From contig NZ_CP124621.1 in the NCBI RefSeq assembly GCF_030012565.1, positions 868,001 to 932,000 of the forward strand: a DNA stretch of 64,000 nt, given 5' to 3'. Shown piece by piece: positions 29,356 through 43,243 of the stretch (position 1 is its first letter; every line of letters begins with the position of its first letter). Under the pieces are notes generated by a model. The model was given only the letters and a program-made list of their open reading frames with translations. It had not been told where the DNA came from and ran no database searches. A program made the position numbers and the translations under genes. The DNA is from Mesomycoplasma ovipneumoniae. Its GTDB lineage: Bacteria > Bacillota_I > Bacilli_A > Mycoplasmatales > Metamycoplasmataceae.

Positions 29356-31353
29356 TTAGTTAAAATCACGTAGTGACCATCTTTTTTGAGGGGTTCTTAA
29401 TTTTTTAAGAATTTTACCCTCAATTTGACGAACTCGCTCCTTTGTAACGCGACGCATGGCCGCTAATTCTTCAAAACTATGAGCTTGATAAGGAACACCA
29501 TTTTCATCAACCCCAACTCCATAACGGCGTTTGATAAAATCTTTTTCATCATAGTCAAGTGTTGACTCGATTATTTCAAGTAAAACTTTAGCTTTTTCTT
29601 CGCGCTCGGCGTATTCAGCTGGCGAAATTAAATTTTCATCTTTAATAAAATCAGAAAAAGAGCTATCTTCTTCTTTTCCAATTGCCTTATCTAGCGAAAT
29701 CGGGTCAACATTTATTTTTTTAATATAACGAACTTTTTCGGCTGTAAATTCAGGTCCAAGACGCTGAGCAATTTCTTCGGCTGTTGGATTTAGCCCTTTT
29801 TCTTGCTGTAATTCTCGTTCAGCTTTGTTAATTTTATTAATAGTTTCGACCATATGAACCGGAATTCTAATTAGTCTTGCCTGATCAGCCACAGCTCTTG
29901 TGATTGCCTGACGAATTCATCAAGTTGCATAAGTTGAAAATTTAAATCCTTTAGTGTGGTCGTATTTTGAAACGGCCTTAATAATTCCTAAATTACCTTC
30001 AGAAATTAGGTCAATAAAATTTAGACCACGGTTTTTATAGCGTTTTGCACTGTTTACAACCAGTCGTAAATTACGTTTTATTAAGGTATCACGGGCTTTT
30101 TTACCGATTCGACCTTTAATTTGCATTTTACGAGCAAGTTCTTGTTCTTCTTCTTGACTTAATAATTTTCCATATTTTCCGATTCAACGCATGTATCATT
30201 TGATCATGTCATTTGTGTCTGTGAGTTTATTTCGGTAAACATCGTCACTGTAAACTTTAGGTTTGCGAAATTGGCTTGAATTTTCATCATTGATATAATC
30301 AAGATCATCAATGTCTTGGATTCTTAGTGATTCATCAACCGAGTGGCCAAATTCCATTTCGCTGCTATCATCTTGAGACAAGTCGTCAAAATCTTCTTGG
30401 TCATCCATTGTGTCTAGGCTCAAATCTTTGTCATCGTCTAGATTGTCAAGATTTTTCCTTGATTTATTTTTAGAATTTTTTTGACCAATTTGATCAGCAA
30501 AATCTGAACTTGAGACATCTTCAAGATCTTCTTTGTCCAATTCGTCGCTAATTATTTTTTTCTGCATTAAAATTTGAAAAAACTCGTCTAACTCGTCCTC
30601 TGAAACTGAAAGGTTTAAATTTTCGATATATTTATAAACATCTTCGTGACTTAAAAATACATTTTGAGCAGTTTTTTTCGAACTTTTTTTCGTTGCTTGC
30701 TTTTGTTTTTTTTCTAATTGTTCTTGTAACTTTTCAATAACAAACTGATAACGTGACTCGGGTGTGTTAGCTGATTCAGAAAGATTTTCAGAATTTTCTA
30801 GCTTTTGGTTATCTTCAAAAAGTTCTTTATTTTTGGAGGTTTTTTGCTCTTTTGCTGTTGTTTTTGCTTGTTTTGTCTTTTTTTTGGGTTTTTCTAATTT
30901 TTCTTGCTCAGACTCTAAAACCTCAATATTTGCGGTTTTAGATTTTGTGGTTGAAGAAACTTTAACTTTTGCTTTTAAAGTTTTATTGGTTGAGTTAATA
31001 TTTTTTGATAATTGATTTAAAGTTTTGGTTCGAAATGCCTCGATACTTTTTAGAAAATCAGATTGATGCTTGGTTGTTTTAATAACATTAAAAAAATTCT
31101 CAATTTGTTCATATGAGTTTTTTCTTTTTTCATTAACAATAATTTTTTTTGAATTTTTAGTGTTCAAACTGTCAGAATCAACATTCAAATTTAAATTAGA
31201 ATCTACTTGGACTTGCTCCTTTGTTTTTTTACGTGAAGTTTTTACCTTTTTTTCAACAGTTTTAGTTGCTGGCTTTGTAGATTTTTCAGAAAAACTATAA
31301 GCTTTTTGGGAATTTTTAGGTTCTTGTATTGCCAATTTATTACCAATTTTCAT
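29356..31353 (-). CDS. rpoD: RNA polymerase primary sigma factor (665 aa)
   Basis: Directs RNA polymerase to housekeeping promoters. The N-terminal half (residues about 1-400) is a lineage-specific, Lys/Ser/Asp-rich region with long acidic stretches. Region 2 follows: [60 protein letters not shown]. Then region 3, and region 4 with the helix-turn-helix [20 protein letters not shown]. The start at ATG 31353 has AAGGGGGC about 8 bases upstream. It overlaps the end of dnaG by 14 bases. dnaG-rpoD adjacency is the classical macromolecular synthesis arrangement. Confidence 0.97.
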
Positions 31354-33187
31354 TATCGGCGCCCCCTTGAATTTCGTCGTTATACAAATCAATTACAAAA
31401 TCATTTTTATTATTTTTTAAATGCTGATGTAAAATATCGTTATTTATTCTTCTTCTTCTTCTATTAATATTTTTAACATAGTATTTAACGTCATCTATTG
31501 TTTTTTCATGTACATTAAAATTTATAATGTCATGATCTGATATTTGTGAATATTCATCTAATAAATATTTTTTTAATAAAGCGCCTGCTTCATCAATTTT
31601 TTGTATAGTTTGCCTGCAAATTTCGGGATTTTTTCTATCGCTAAAATATAATTTGTCAACAAACCTATTATTAAGTGGATCTGAAAATTTAAAATTTAAC
31701 CTTTTAAACTGATTAAATTTTTCCCGATCACCCTCAAGAAAATCCTTCAAAATAATTAAAAATAATTTTAACTCACCATATTGAAGTTGATACGCCTGGT
31801 TTTCATATTTATTCCTTTTATTTAGTTGTTTATCTTCATAAAGATCTCAATCTTTTTCAACTTCCCGATCAGATTTGGATGGATACTGAATTTGTTTTAT
31901 TCAGCGAAAAGCACTTTTTTCAATACCTAAGTCCTCATTAATTTTTTTCAAAAAAACACCTAGTAATGGGCTATTTTGAGCATGCAAACTTTGTAAAAAC
32001 GGCGCAAATTTGTTGACAAATTCGGTAATTTCATCGCTAGAATTTTCTTTGATTTGATTTTTGTAAAAACTGTAGGCAAAATCAAAGCAATTTTTACGGT
32101 CTGAAAGTTTTTCTAAAAAACTCTCTGCACCAAAATTATTTAAATATTCATCAGGATCTTTTCCGTCAAAACCTGATATAATGTAAGTTTTAATTTTGTT
32201 TTGCGAAAGTATGAGTGCCGATTTTAAGGTAGCCTCAAGACCAGCCCGATCACCATCAAGGGCAATGACAACTGTAAAATTATTCAGTAATTCACAGTGT
32301 TTTTTAGTCAAAGAAGTACCCATAAGCGCAATTACATTTTTAATATTGACCTTGTAAAATGCAATGACGTCAAAAAAACCTTCAGTAATAAAAATTTCTT
32401 TGGGATTATCAGCAATTGCATTTTTATAATTGTAGAAAATTTCAGATTTAGAAAACAGCTTACTTGATGGTGAATTTAAATATTTTGGTTCACATTTAGT
32501 ATTAGGCAAGCAACGACCAGAAAATCCAACAACTTTTCCTTCTAAATTTTCAATAGGGAAAACAATTCGATTTTGAAAAAAATCAAAACCTTGTTGATTT
32601 AAAAGTGAATAATCCTTTAAAGTTTCCTCATCAAATAATTTTGAATCAACAAGTCGAGGCTTTAAAAATGAACTTGGAGCAAAGCCGATTTTAAATTTTT
32701 CAATAATTTCGCGACTTAGCCCTCGCGAATTTATAAAGTTGTAAATTTCCAATTCTTGTCGGTTTTTAGGGCTTTTTTTGGCTCTTGATATAATTGTAAG
32801 TAGCTCTAAAAGATAAAGTGAAACCGAATTTTCAAAAGCGCGCAATGCTTGAAGTTCAATTTCAGAATAAACTTTTTCAAGGGTCAAATTATTTGCTAAT
32901 TCAAGGTTTAAATTGTATTCTTTGTTGAGATATTCAACAGCTTTGAAAAAATTTAAATTTTTTCAAAGCATTACAAAGCTAACAATATTTCCGCCTTTTT
33001 GACAAGAAAAACACTTGAAAATTTGCTTAGAAATTGAAACTGATAAGGATGGATTTGTGTCCTCGTGAAATGGACAAAGTCCAACAAATGTGTTTCTTCC
33101 ATTGGGTGAAAGCTGGATTGCTTGTGAAATTAGTCCGTAAATATCGGTGTTTTTTAAAATATGAGCTAAAATTTGCTGCTTATTCAT
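31340..33187 (-). CDS. dnaG: DNA primase (615 aa)
   Basis: Synthesises RNA primers at the replication fork. The N-terminal zinc ribbon is CPFHEDTNPSLSVSISKQIF with CFSCQKGG (CHC2 type). The core Toprim domain has EIFITEGFFDVIAFY with the conserved Glu, then VIALDGDRAGLEA with the metal-binding Asp residues. The C-terminal part (KDFLEGDREKFNQFKRLNF to DNENW) is poorly conserved and should bind the helicase. Two TGA Trp codons split the standard frame and I saw no true stop between the parts. The start overlaps the glyS stop by 8 bases (ATGAATAA). Confidence 0.95.
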
Positions 33188-34547
33188 TTGAAGAATTTTC
33201 CTCTATAAATTGGATAATTTCGGTGATTTTTATTCTTTTTTGTTCACAAGTATCGCGAAATCTGATTGTTACACTTTGATTTTGAATTCCCTCTTCATCG
33301 ACTGTAATGCAAAAAAAAGTTCCAATTGAGTCTTGATAATAATATCTTTTTCCAATTGTTCCTGTGTTTGAAAAAGTAGCGGCAATTCCATGACTCACAA
33401 GCATTTTTCATATTTCTTCTGCTTGAGGTGAAAATTTCTTTAAAAGCGGTAAAACCGCAACTTTATATGGGCTTAAAATAAAAGGAAATTTAAGAAAATA
33501 ACGGTCTTTTTCGATGTCATGAACAAAATTTTGCTCTAAAATCGCTAACATAAGTCTATCTAAGCCAATTGATGGTTCGATTATGTATGGTAAAATTTTT
33601 TGACCGTTTGCTGAATCGACAAATTCAAGATTTTCGCCACTTTTAGCCATATGATTTTTAAGATCAAAATTTTCACGGTTGGAAATTCCAATTAGTTCAC
33701 CTCAGCCAAAATTGAAAAAATATTCAAAATCAGTGGTTGCTTTTGCATAATGAGCTAATTTTTCTGGCTCATGATTGCTAATTCGGATTGAATCTGGTGA
33801 AAATCCTAATTTGGATAAAAAAAGTCGAACTTTTTCAATTTCAGAGTGAAAAATTTCATTTGCTTGTTCAGGTCTGACAAAAATTTCCTGTTCTAGTTGA
33901 GTAAATTCACGGGTCCTAAAAACGAAATTTCCAGGTGAAATTTCGTTTCGGAAGGATTTTCCGACTTGAGCAATTCGAAGAGGTAAGGTGTTTTTAGTAA
34001 ATCTTAAAAGTGATTTAAAATTTATAAAAATTCCTTGAGCTGTTTCAGGTCGCAAATACAATGTTGTTTTTTCATTTTCAACAACACCTTGTTCGGTTTG
34101 GAATAAAAGATTGAAATTTTTAGGAATAGATCAGTCAGTTTTTGATCCATCGTAATTTTCAATTTTAGCCAAATATTGCTGAATTTCTTGTTGATTTAAT
34201 TTTTCAAAAATTAAATTTGGAAAATTATTTTCAAACAAATGGTCAACACGATAACGTTTTTTATTAATTTTATTTTCAACTAACAAGTCGCTAAAATTTT
34301 CAAGATGACCTGAGGCCTGTCAAACTTTTGGGTTTAGCAAAATTTTTGTGTCAATAAAAAAGGCATTAAGATCTTTGTTTATGAAAAAATCAGCCCAAAA
34401 ATTTTCAATATTTTTAGCTAAAAGAACACCAAGGTGGCCATAATCATAAGAATTTGCTAAACCTCCATAAATTTGTGAACTAGGAAAAATAAATCCTAAA
34501 TTCTTTAGATAATTAATAAAAAATTGGTAGTTTTCAAATTTGGCCAT
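33180..34547 (-). CDS. glyS: glycyl-tRNA synthetase (455 aa)
   Basis: Class II homodimeric enzyme that charges tRNA-Gly. Motif 1 region YGGLANSYDYGHLGVLLA is followed by motif 2 (GKSFRNEISPGNFVFRTREF), the LYLRPETAQGIF segment and motif 3 YIIEPSIGLDRLMLAI. A C-terminal anticodon-binding domain includes KVAVLPLLKK. Several TGA Trp codons. It precedes dnaG and rpoD in one transcript. Some databases name the single-chain form glyQS. Confidence 0.95.
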
Positions 34548-34571
34548 AATTTATCCTTTTAATTTTCATTT

Positions 34572-35894
34572 TTATTTAAAAAATGAATCAAAATTAATAT
34601 TTTTTGATGAAAATTCAGACATTTTTTTGGACATTGATTCAAACTCATTAATTAAACGGTTAAATTCAGCACCTGTTCGACCTGAACCGCGAATAATTCG
34701 ATTCCTGCGAGATGGATTTTTTAAAAGTTTTGGTTTTTTGCGTTCTTCATGAGTCATTGATGAGATTAAAATTTTATAAAGTTTCATTTTTTGCTCAACT
34801 TCATCAATCTGACTTGCGTTAATTTTGCCTGATAATCCAGGAATCATTTTTATTATTTTCGAAAATTTTCCAATTTTTTGAATTTGAGCAAGACTATTTA
34901 GAAGGTCATCTAAATTAAATTGACCTGAAAACATACGATGAGACAATTTTTTAACAGCTTGTTTGTCAATATTTTCTTCAGCCTGTTCTAAAAGTGACAT
35001 CACATCACCCATGCCTAAAATTCGGTCGGCAATTCTGTTGGGGTGAAATAGTTCTAAGGCAGAAATTTTTTCACCTGAACCGATAAATAAAATTGGAATT
35101 TTAAGCAAATGTGTAATTGAAAGGGCCGCCCCTGCACGCGCATTTGAGTCTAATTTTGTAATAATTGACCCAGTTAAATTAATTTCTTTATGAAAAGTTT
35201 CGGCAACATTTATTATATCTTGACCAGAAAGGGCATCAAGAACAAAAAGAATTTGATCAGGTTTTACAGCTTTTTTAATTTCAACTAACTCGCTCATCAG
35301 TTCAGAATTAATTGAAAGACGGCCGGCGGTATCAAAAATAACAAGGTCATAATTGTTATTTCTGCTATAAATTAGGGCATCTTTTGCAATTTCAACAGGA
35401 TTTTTTTCGATATAAAAAACATCAATTGAAACTTGTTTACCTAATTGTTTCAATTGATCAATCGCTGCAGGACGGTAAGTATCACAAGCTACTAGTAAAA
35501 TTTTTTTTGAAAAATTTTTTTGACGAGCATAAACTGCGAGTTTTGCCGTAGTTGTAGTTTTTCCTGAACCTTGAAGACCAACTAGCATTATTGTTGTTGG
35601 ATTTTTAGCAAAATTAATAGGTTTTGCACTAACTCCAAGAACTGAAACTAAATTTTGGTGTAATATTTTCAAAAATTCTTGTTGGGGATTAAGTTTGGAA
35701 GTCAGCCCGTTAGTTAAAACCTGATTTTTAACCTGAGCAATAAAATTTTTAACAACTAATAAATTAACGTCAGCCTCAAGTAAAGCAAGACGAATTTCAC
35801 GAATAATTTCTGCTAAATCTTGCTCATTAATGGTTACAGATTTCTGAATTTTTTTTAAAGATGACTGAATTCTATTGGTCAAAAAATCTAACAT
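34572..35894 (-). CDS. ffh: signal recognition particle protein Ffh (440 aa)
   Basis: GTPase that delivers nascent membrane proteins to the translocase, together with the 4.5S RNA (not in this window). The N domain is followed by the G domain with GLQGSGKTTTTAKLA, DTAGRLSIN and TKLDSNARAGAA. The Met-rich M domain has GMGDVMSLLEQAEE and SRRNRIIRGSGRTGAEFN, which binds RNA. It needs no internal TGA. A 12-bp perfect hairpin lies 12 bases before the ATG. Confidence 0.97.
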   Translation of the reverse strand: MLDFLTNRIQSSLKKIQKSVTINEQDLAEIIREIRLALLEADVNLLVVKNFIAQVKNQVLTNGLTSKLNPQQEFLKILHQNLVSVLGVSAKPINFAKNPTTIMLVGLQGSGKTTTTAKLAVYARQKNFSKKILLVACDTYRPAAIDQLKQLGKQVSIDVFYIEKNPVEIAKDALIYSRNNNYDLVIFDTAGRLSINSELMSELVEIKKAVKPDQILFVLDALSGQDIINVAETFHKEINLTGSIITKLDSNARAGAALSITHLLKIPILFIGSGEKISALELFHPNRIADRILGMGDVMSLLEQAEENIDKQAVKKLSHRMFSGQFNLDDLLNSLAQIQKIGKFSKIIKMIPGLSGKINASQIDEVEQKMKLYKILISSMTHEERKKPKLLKNPSRRNRIIRGSGRTGAEFNRLINEFESMSKKMSEFSSKNINFDSFFK

Positions 35895-35905
35895 TTTAAA
35901 AATAG

Positions 35906-35937
35906 AAAATTTTTCCTAAAAAAACAGGAAAAATTTT
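35906..35937 (-). terminator. 12-bp hairpin between tsf and ffh
   Basis: AAAATTTTTCCT (35906-35917) and AGGAAAAATTTT (35926-35937) form a perfect stem with an A7C loop. On the minus strand it is between the tsf stop (35975) and the ffh ATG (35894). It may separate the rpsB-tsf transcript from ffh, or it may bury the AGGA that could serve ffh. Confidence 0.55.
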
Positions 35938-35974
35938 ATACCTTTCTTTATATTTTTTGATTTTAAATTAATAA

Positions 35975-36877
35975 TTATTTAGCTTCTTTTATTTGTGAAT
36001 TAACTTCTGTATAAAAATCCACAGCTTGTTTTTCGATGCCTTCACCAACTTCAAAGCGAACAGCTTGGACTAATTTAGCAGAATTTTGTTCTAAATATTT
36101 ACCAACAGAAATGGCGCTATCCGTTGCTAAAGGTTGAAATTCAAGAACGAATTCTGACAATTCTTTTTCAATCTTACCACGTTTAATTTTTTGCTTGATG
36201 TCTTCAGGTTTCTTTTCAAAATTCTTATCTAAGGCAAGTGAATCTTCAACTTTTTGAGTGATTTCTGCAAGTCTTTCTTGAGGCAAATCGGACTCAAAAT
36301 TAAATTCTGGTTTTAGAGCTGAAACATGCATAGAAATATCTTTTGCAACAGTGCAATTTCCACCATCTATAACAACAACAGAAGCAATTTGTCCGTTAGA
36401 ATGTGTATAAAGTCCAACTTTTTGTCCTTCTAAAATTTTGGTTTTTAGCACCCGACGCAAAGTTATTTTTTCACCCATAGTTGCTGTAGATTCGATTAAC
36501 ATTTCTGCAATTGTACGGGAATCAGGATTTTTAATAGTCAAGGCAGTTTCTAAATTATCAAAGTCATTTTCTAGAAGTAATTTGGCAATTTCACCTTGAA
36601 GTTTTACAAAGTTTTGATTTTTAGCAACAAAGTCTGTTTCTGAATTAAGTTCAAAAATTAGGGCATGTTTTTCACATTTAGTTGCTAAAACTAAACCTTC
36701 AGCGGCAATACGGTCAGCTTTTTTTAGTGCTTTTGACTTACCATTTTCGTGAAGTCATTTAATAGCACCATTTATTTCATAGTCAGAGTTTTCAAGAGCT
36801 GTTTTGCAATCAACAAAAGGAGCATCCGTAATTTCTCTTAATTCTTTAATTTTTGCTAATTTATCTATTTTTAACAT
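35975..36877 (-). CDS. tsf: elongation factor Ts (300 aa)
   Basis: Nucleotide-exchange factor for EF-Tu. The N-terminal MLKIDKLAKIKELREITDAP and VDCKTALENSDYEINGAIKW carry the family signature (LRExTxAgxxDCKxAL), followed by FELNSETDFVAKN. The dimerisation and C-terminal modules complete a full-length protein. One TGA Trp codon explains why only the C-terminal two thirds is open under the standard code. AAGGAG lies about 6 bases before ATG 36877. It follows rpsB by 21 bp. Confidence 0.96.
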
Positions 36878-36898
36878 TTTTTACTCCTTTTTTATTAA

Positions 36899-37876
36899 TT
36901 ATGCAATTTTAGATTCGCTAGACTGGCTAGGATTTTGTACTTTTTTATCGCCTGGTTTGCTTTTTGATTTATCAAACTTTTCAAATTTATCGAATGAATT
37001 ACGGCGAAATCTTAGCTGTTTTTGCTCTTTTTCAGGATCTTCTGGCAAAATAATTTGCTCATCAGGCTGATATGCAAAAAGTTTTTTACCACCTTTTGCT
37101 GATGAAATTGCATCAGCTAAAATAGTAAAAATTAATGTGATTGATTTAGTTGAATCATCATTAGCCGGAATTCCAAAGTCAACCAAAGATGGATCAACAT
37201 TTGAATCTGTTATTCCGATAATTTTAATCCCTTTTTTACGGGCTTCCTTAACTGCGATTATATCTTTTAAAGGATCGGCAACTAACATTATTAATGAAAA
37301 AAGTGGAACGTCTTTTAACCCTTTAATTCCGTTAAGATTTTTTTGTAATTTAGCTAATTGTTTTTGTTTTGAAAGTATTTCTTTTTTTGTATAACCTTCA
37401 AAATTTTCTGCTGTTTGTTGTTCAAGTTCTTCCATTGCTTTAAGTCTTGACAAAATTGTACGACTGTTTGTTAAAGTTCCGCCTAATCAACGTCCAGAAA
37501 CGTATATTGAATTTGTACGGATTGCTTGTTCTTCAATGGCTTTTTTTGCTTGTTTTTTTGTACCTACAAAAATAAATTTAGCACCTTTTTGGGCAAATTT
37601 TTCAACTAATTTATAAGCAATTTCTAACATTTTTTGAGTTTTTAAAACGTCAATAATGTGAGTTTCATTACGCTTTCTTTTTAGTAAAAATTGTGCCATT
37701 TTAGGGTGTCACTGTGATGATTTATGACCAAAATAGACACCGGCTTCTAATAGTTTTTGCTTTGAAACGATAGGAATTTCCGCTGAGTTTTCAGTAGAAA
37801 TTTCACCAATGTTCAACATTTGGCTATCTTTTTGTTCGATATTTTGGTTTTGTTTAGCTGTTGTTGCCTTATCCAT
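36899..37876 (-). CDS. rpsB: 30S ribosomal protein S2 (325 aa)
   Basis: S2 core motifs are [64 protein letters not shown] and [14 protein letters not shown]. There are extensions at both ends: about 38 residues rich in Gln/Glu/Ser at the N-terminus, and a Lys/Ser/Gln-rich tail of about 50 residues ([20 protein letters not shown]). The start at ATG 37876 has AAAGGAAA upstream. The upstream region contains a clear promoter. Forms a unit with tsf. Confidence 0.97.
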
Positions 37877-37994
37877 GAATATTTCCTTTTGTTTGTTGTT
37901 TCTACTTAAAATTTCTAACAGATAGAACTTAAAAAAGCACATCTATCTGAATCCATTTTAATGATATTTTGAGCTAATATAAATTAAAAATTAA

Positions 37995-38022
37995 ATTATA
38001 CCATAAAATTAAAAATAAACAA
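37995..38022 (-). promoter_or_regulatory. promoter of rpsB-tsf
   Basis: On the minus strand TTGTTT (38017-38022), a 16-base spacer and TATAAT (37995-38000) lie about 120 bases before the rpsB ATG. The ATGGTATAAT context is repeated before the small ORF at 18169. Confidence 0.6.
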
Positions 38023-38026
38023 TAAT

Positions 38027-38512
38027 TTAAATCATTTGATCAATATATGCAATAAAATCTATGATTCCAGGGTATGTAAGTGCAATTTCTATGCCTTCTT
38101 TTTCTAAAAAATGGGCAGAAATTGACTTTTTTGAAAAATCGATTTTGTCCACACTTAAAATGTAAAATTTTTCAAGCTGTTTAAAAAAAATGATGAAAAA
38201 TGCACAACCAAAATGTTTTCTAATTTTATGTAGATAATTGATTTGATGCTCTGGAATTTGCTTTAAATTTAAGACGTTTTCGTTGGTACTTTTGGCTTCA
38301 AAGGCAACAAAAATTCCTTTATAAATTCCATAATAATCAACGGTTGACTTTTTTAATACAAAAGCATCATTTAAGGTCAAATCTTTTTGAACTGCTTTAA
38401 AACCGATATCTAGATTTTTCTTGTGAAAAATCGCAATGTCATTTTGGTAATAAAATTCAATTGTGTTATTAATAATTTTTTCAAGAAACATTCCGCGGTT
38501 TTTATGATTCAT
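38027..38512 (-). CDS. recU: Holliday junction resolvase RecU (161 aa)
   Basis: Cuts four-way junctions formed in recombination. The N-terminal MNHKNRGMFLEKIINNTIEF is the RecU signature. The catalytic core reads STVDYYGIYKGIFVAFEAKS, with Asp and ExK of the restriction-endonuclease fold, followed by HQINYLHKIRKHFGCAFFII. The start is placed at ATG 38512 because of that signature; the frame stays open upstream, to a TTG at 38572, without a better start. No strong ribosome-binding site is visible. Confidence 0.92.
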   Translation of the reverse strand: MNHKNRGMFLEKIINNTIEFYYQNDIAIFHKKNLDIGFKAVQKDLTLNDAFVLKKSTVDYYGIYKGIFVAFEAKSTNENVLNLKQIPEHQINYLHKIRKHFGCAFFIIFFKQLEKFYILSVDKIDFSKKSISAHFLEKEGIEIALTYPGIIDFIAYIDQMI

Positions 38513-38617
38513 ATTTTTAATTAAATTTTTAAGCCTTTTTTGACCAAAAAAGGAAAAAAATGGGAAAAACAAGCAATTTTTCTCATTTTTAGCATAAAAT
38601 TTAAAAATTTATTAATA

Positions 38618-38878
38618 TTAAGCGGGATGCAGCTCCCCCTGGGTAAAAATTAAAACCTCAGATTTAGAAGCATATATAACACCGTCGGTAATTCTAAATT
38701 TGAGTTCTTCTTTTTCGTTTAAAACATACAAAACCGATGGTGAAATTATTCCGCAAAAAGGCGTGATTCCGTATTGGGCAACACGGTATCCTAGTTGTGT
38801 TTTTGCAGTAACCGAAACTGGTTGGGATTCTAAAATGATTCCTTTTTGACTAAAGATTTTAAGATTAATTGTTTTCAC
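38618..38878 (-). CDS. atpC: ATP synthase epsilon subunit, short form (86 aa)
   Basis: Rotor-stalk subunit of F1. It contains only the N-terminal beta-sandwich domain: NLKIFSQKGIILESQPVSVT, QYGITPFCGIISPSVLYVLN, FRITDGVIYASKSEVLIFTQ. It stops at residue 86, so the C-terminal two-helix domain found in typical subunits of about 130-140 residues is missing. The start is 1 base after the atpD stop. Bases 38513-38617 between recU and atpC hold no gene. Confidence 0.9.
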   Translation of the reverse strand: MKTINLKIFSQKGIILESQPVSVTAKTQLGYRVAQYGITPFCGIISPSVLYVLNEKEELKFRITDGVIYASKSEVLIFTQGELHPA

Positions 38879-38879
38879 T

Positions 38880-41128
<2,249 letters not shown>

Positions 41129-41154
41129 TTTTGCTCTCTTTTATAAAAAATCAA

Positions 41155-42678
41155 TTAAAAACTTCGACCTGAATTAAAATTTTCAATCAATTTTGTTACT
41201 GAATTTAAAATTAAATTTAAATCGTCAGTTTTTAAATTAACATTATGATCAATTTTTTCTAAAATTGACTTAATTTCAGAATCTGTATCTAAATATTTAA
41301 GAAAAACTGACTTAAAAGATTGCATAGATTCAAGTTGCAACTGATCAATTAGATGTTCTCTAATTAAAATTAACAGCATTACTTGCTGAATTTGAGAAAA
41401 ATGTTGCTGATTTTCTTGTTTTAAAAGTTCATAAATTTTATTCCCACGATCAAGAATTAATTGCGAACTTGGTCCTAAATCAGATCCAAATTGTGCAAAA
41501 GCTTTGAGTTCATTATATTGTGCCAATTCTAATTTTAATGATGAGGAAGCTCATTTCATTAATTTAGATTGAGCCGCCGAACCTACCCGCGAAACTGAAA
41601 GACCTATATCAATTGCCGGTTTTTGTCCTGAATTAAAAAGATTATCACGAACAAAAATTTGACCGTCGGTGATAGATATCACATTCGTAGGAATATAAGC
41701 TGAAATATCGCCAGCTTGAGTTTCAATTATTGGCAAAGCGGTGATTGAACCGCCACCTGTTTCATCAGATAACTGTGATGAGCGCTCTAAAAGGTATGAG
41801 TGCTGGTAAAAAATATCCCCAGGAAAAGCTTCTCTTCCAGGTGGTCTTCTTAATAAAAGTGACAGCGTTCTGTATGCAATAGCATGTTTTGATAAGTCAT
41901 CATAAATTATCAAAACATCTTTTCCTTTATGCATTCAATATTCGGCAATTGAAGTTCCAGAATATGGGGCTAAATATTGTAAAGGTGACAGTTCACTAGC
42001 TCCTGAGACAACAACTGTTGTATAATCAAGGGCACCTTTTTTTTCAAGAAGGGCAACAATTTGGGCTACACTTGAATTTTTTTGGCCAATTGCAACATAA
42101 ACACAGTAAACATTTTTGCCTTTTTGGTTTAAAATTGTGTCAATAGCGATTGTTGTTTTTCCAGTTTGACGGTCTCCAATTATTAACTCACGCTGTCCTT
42201 TTCCAATCGGAACTAGTGAGTCAATTGCTAAAATTCCAGTCTGAAGTCCACGGTCAACACTTTTTCTGTCCATTATTGAAGGTGCATTTGTAAAAATTTC
42301 AGATTTTATGCTATTGTCAAATTCACCTTTTCCATCAATTGGTTGGCCAAGGGCATTAACAACACGGCCTAAAAGTTGATCGCCAACTGTAATTGAAATG
42401 ACAGACTTTGTTCTTTTGACAGTTGAGCCTTGAAAAACAGAGTTTTCATTTCCCATAATAACAGCACCAATTAAATCTTGCTCAAGATTCAGTGCAATTC
42501 CAAAAACACCATTTTCAAATTGAACAAGCTCACCAAATTTTACTTTTTCAATCCCAGAAACAAGTGCAACTCCATCTCCAACAACAATAACTTTTCCAAT
42601 ATCATCATGTTGAATTTTGGATTCGAAATTTTTAATTTCATTTTTAATTATTGCGGTTAAATTTATATCTTTATTCAT
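41155..42678 (-). CDS. atpA: ATP synthase alpha subunit (507 aa)
   Basis: Non-catalytic nucleotide-binding F1 subunit. P-loop [37 protein letters not shown], then [29 protein letters not shown]-type segment and [10 protein letters not shown], and [11 protein letters not shown]. Three open segments join across TGA Trp codons at the boundaries 41935 and about 41550. A full-length, apparently functional protein. Confidence 0.97.
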
Positions 42679-42695
42679 GTTAAAAACCTTTAAAT

Positions 42696-43241
42696 TTATA
42701 TATTTTTTATGAGTTTTTGCTTGAGTGAGCGCAACTGTGATGAGAGTGAGTGTTCAAAAATGTGGTTATCAATGCTTATTTTGATACCAGAAATTAATTT
42801 TGGATTTACTTTTGGGCGTAAAACTATTTTTTTATTTAATTTTTGGGAAATTAAGTCTTCAAATTTAGCAATTTCTGATGGTGACAATGGAAATGCACTT
42901 TGAATTTGACCTCAACTTTGGCCTAAATAAGCATTTGCAAGCTTTATAAATTTAATTAAAATTTGATTATAATGTGAAAAAAGATTGTTTTTGCATATTA
43001 CTTTAAGAAAATTTATCATGTAAGTGTCAATTTTTGAGTCAAAAATTTTCTCTATCAAAGTATATTTTTCACTTTTTGAAATAAAATATGACGTAAAAAT
43101 CGAAATTAAAGAAGAATTGGCGCTAACTAAATCAATTATATAAAAACTATCATTTATAAATTGATCTACTTTTTTTTCAGATATTGAGATTTCTAAGAGC
43201 GACTCAGAATATCCGTAAATATTTTTTACCTGTGGGTGCAT
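42696..43241 (-). CDS. atpH: ATP synthase delta subunit (181 aa)
   Basis: Peripheral stalk subunit linking F1 to subunit b. Sequence similarity within the family is low, but the all-helical N-terminus (NIYGYSESLLEISISEKKVD), the C-terminal strand LISGIKISIDNHIFEHSLSS and its exact position between atpF and atpA identify it. One TGA Trp codon in QSWGQIQ joins the two parts. The start is 2 bp after atpF ends. Confidence 0.92.
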
Positions 43242-43243
43242 TT

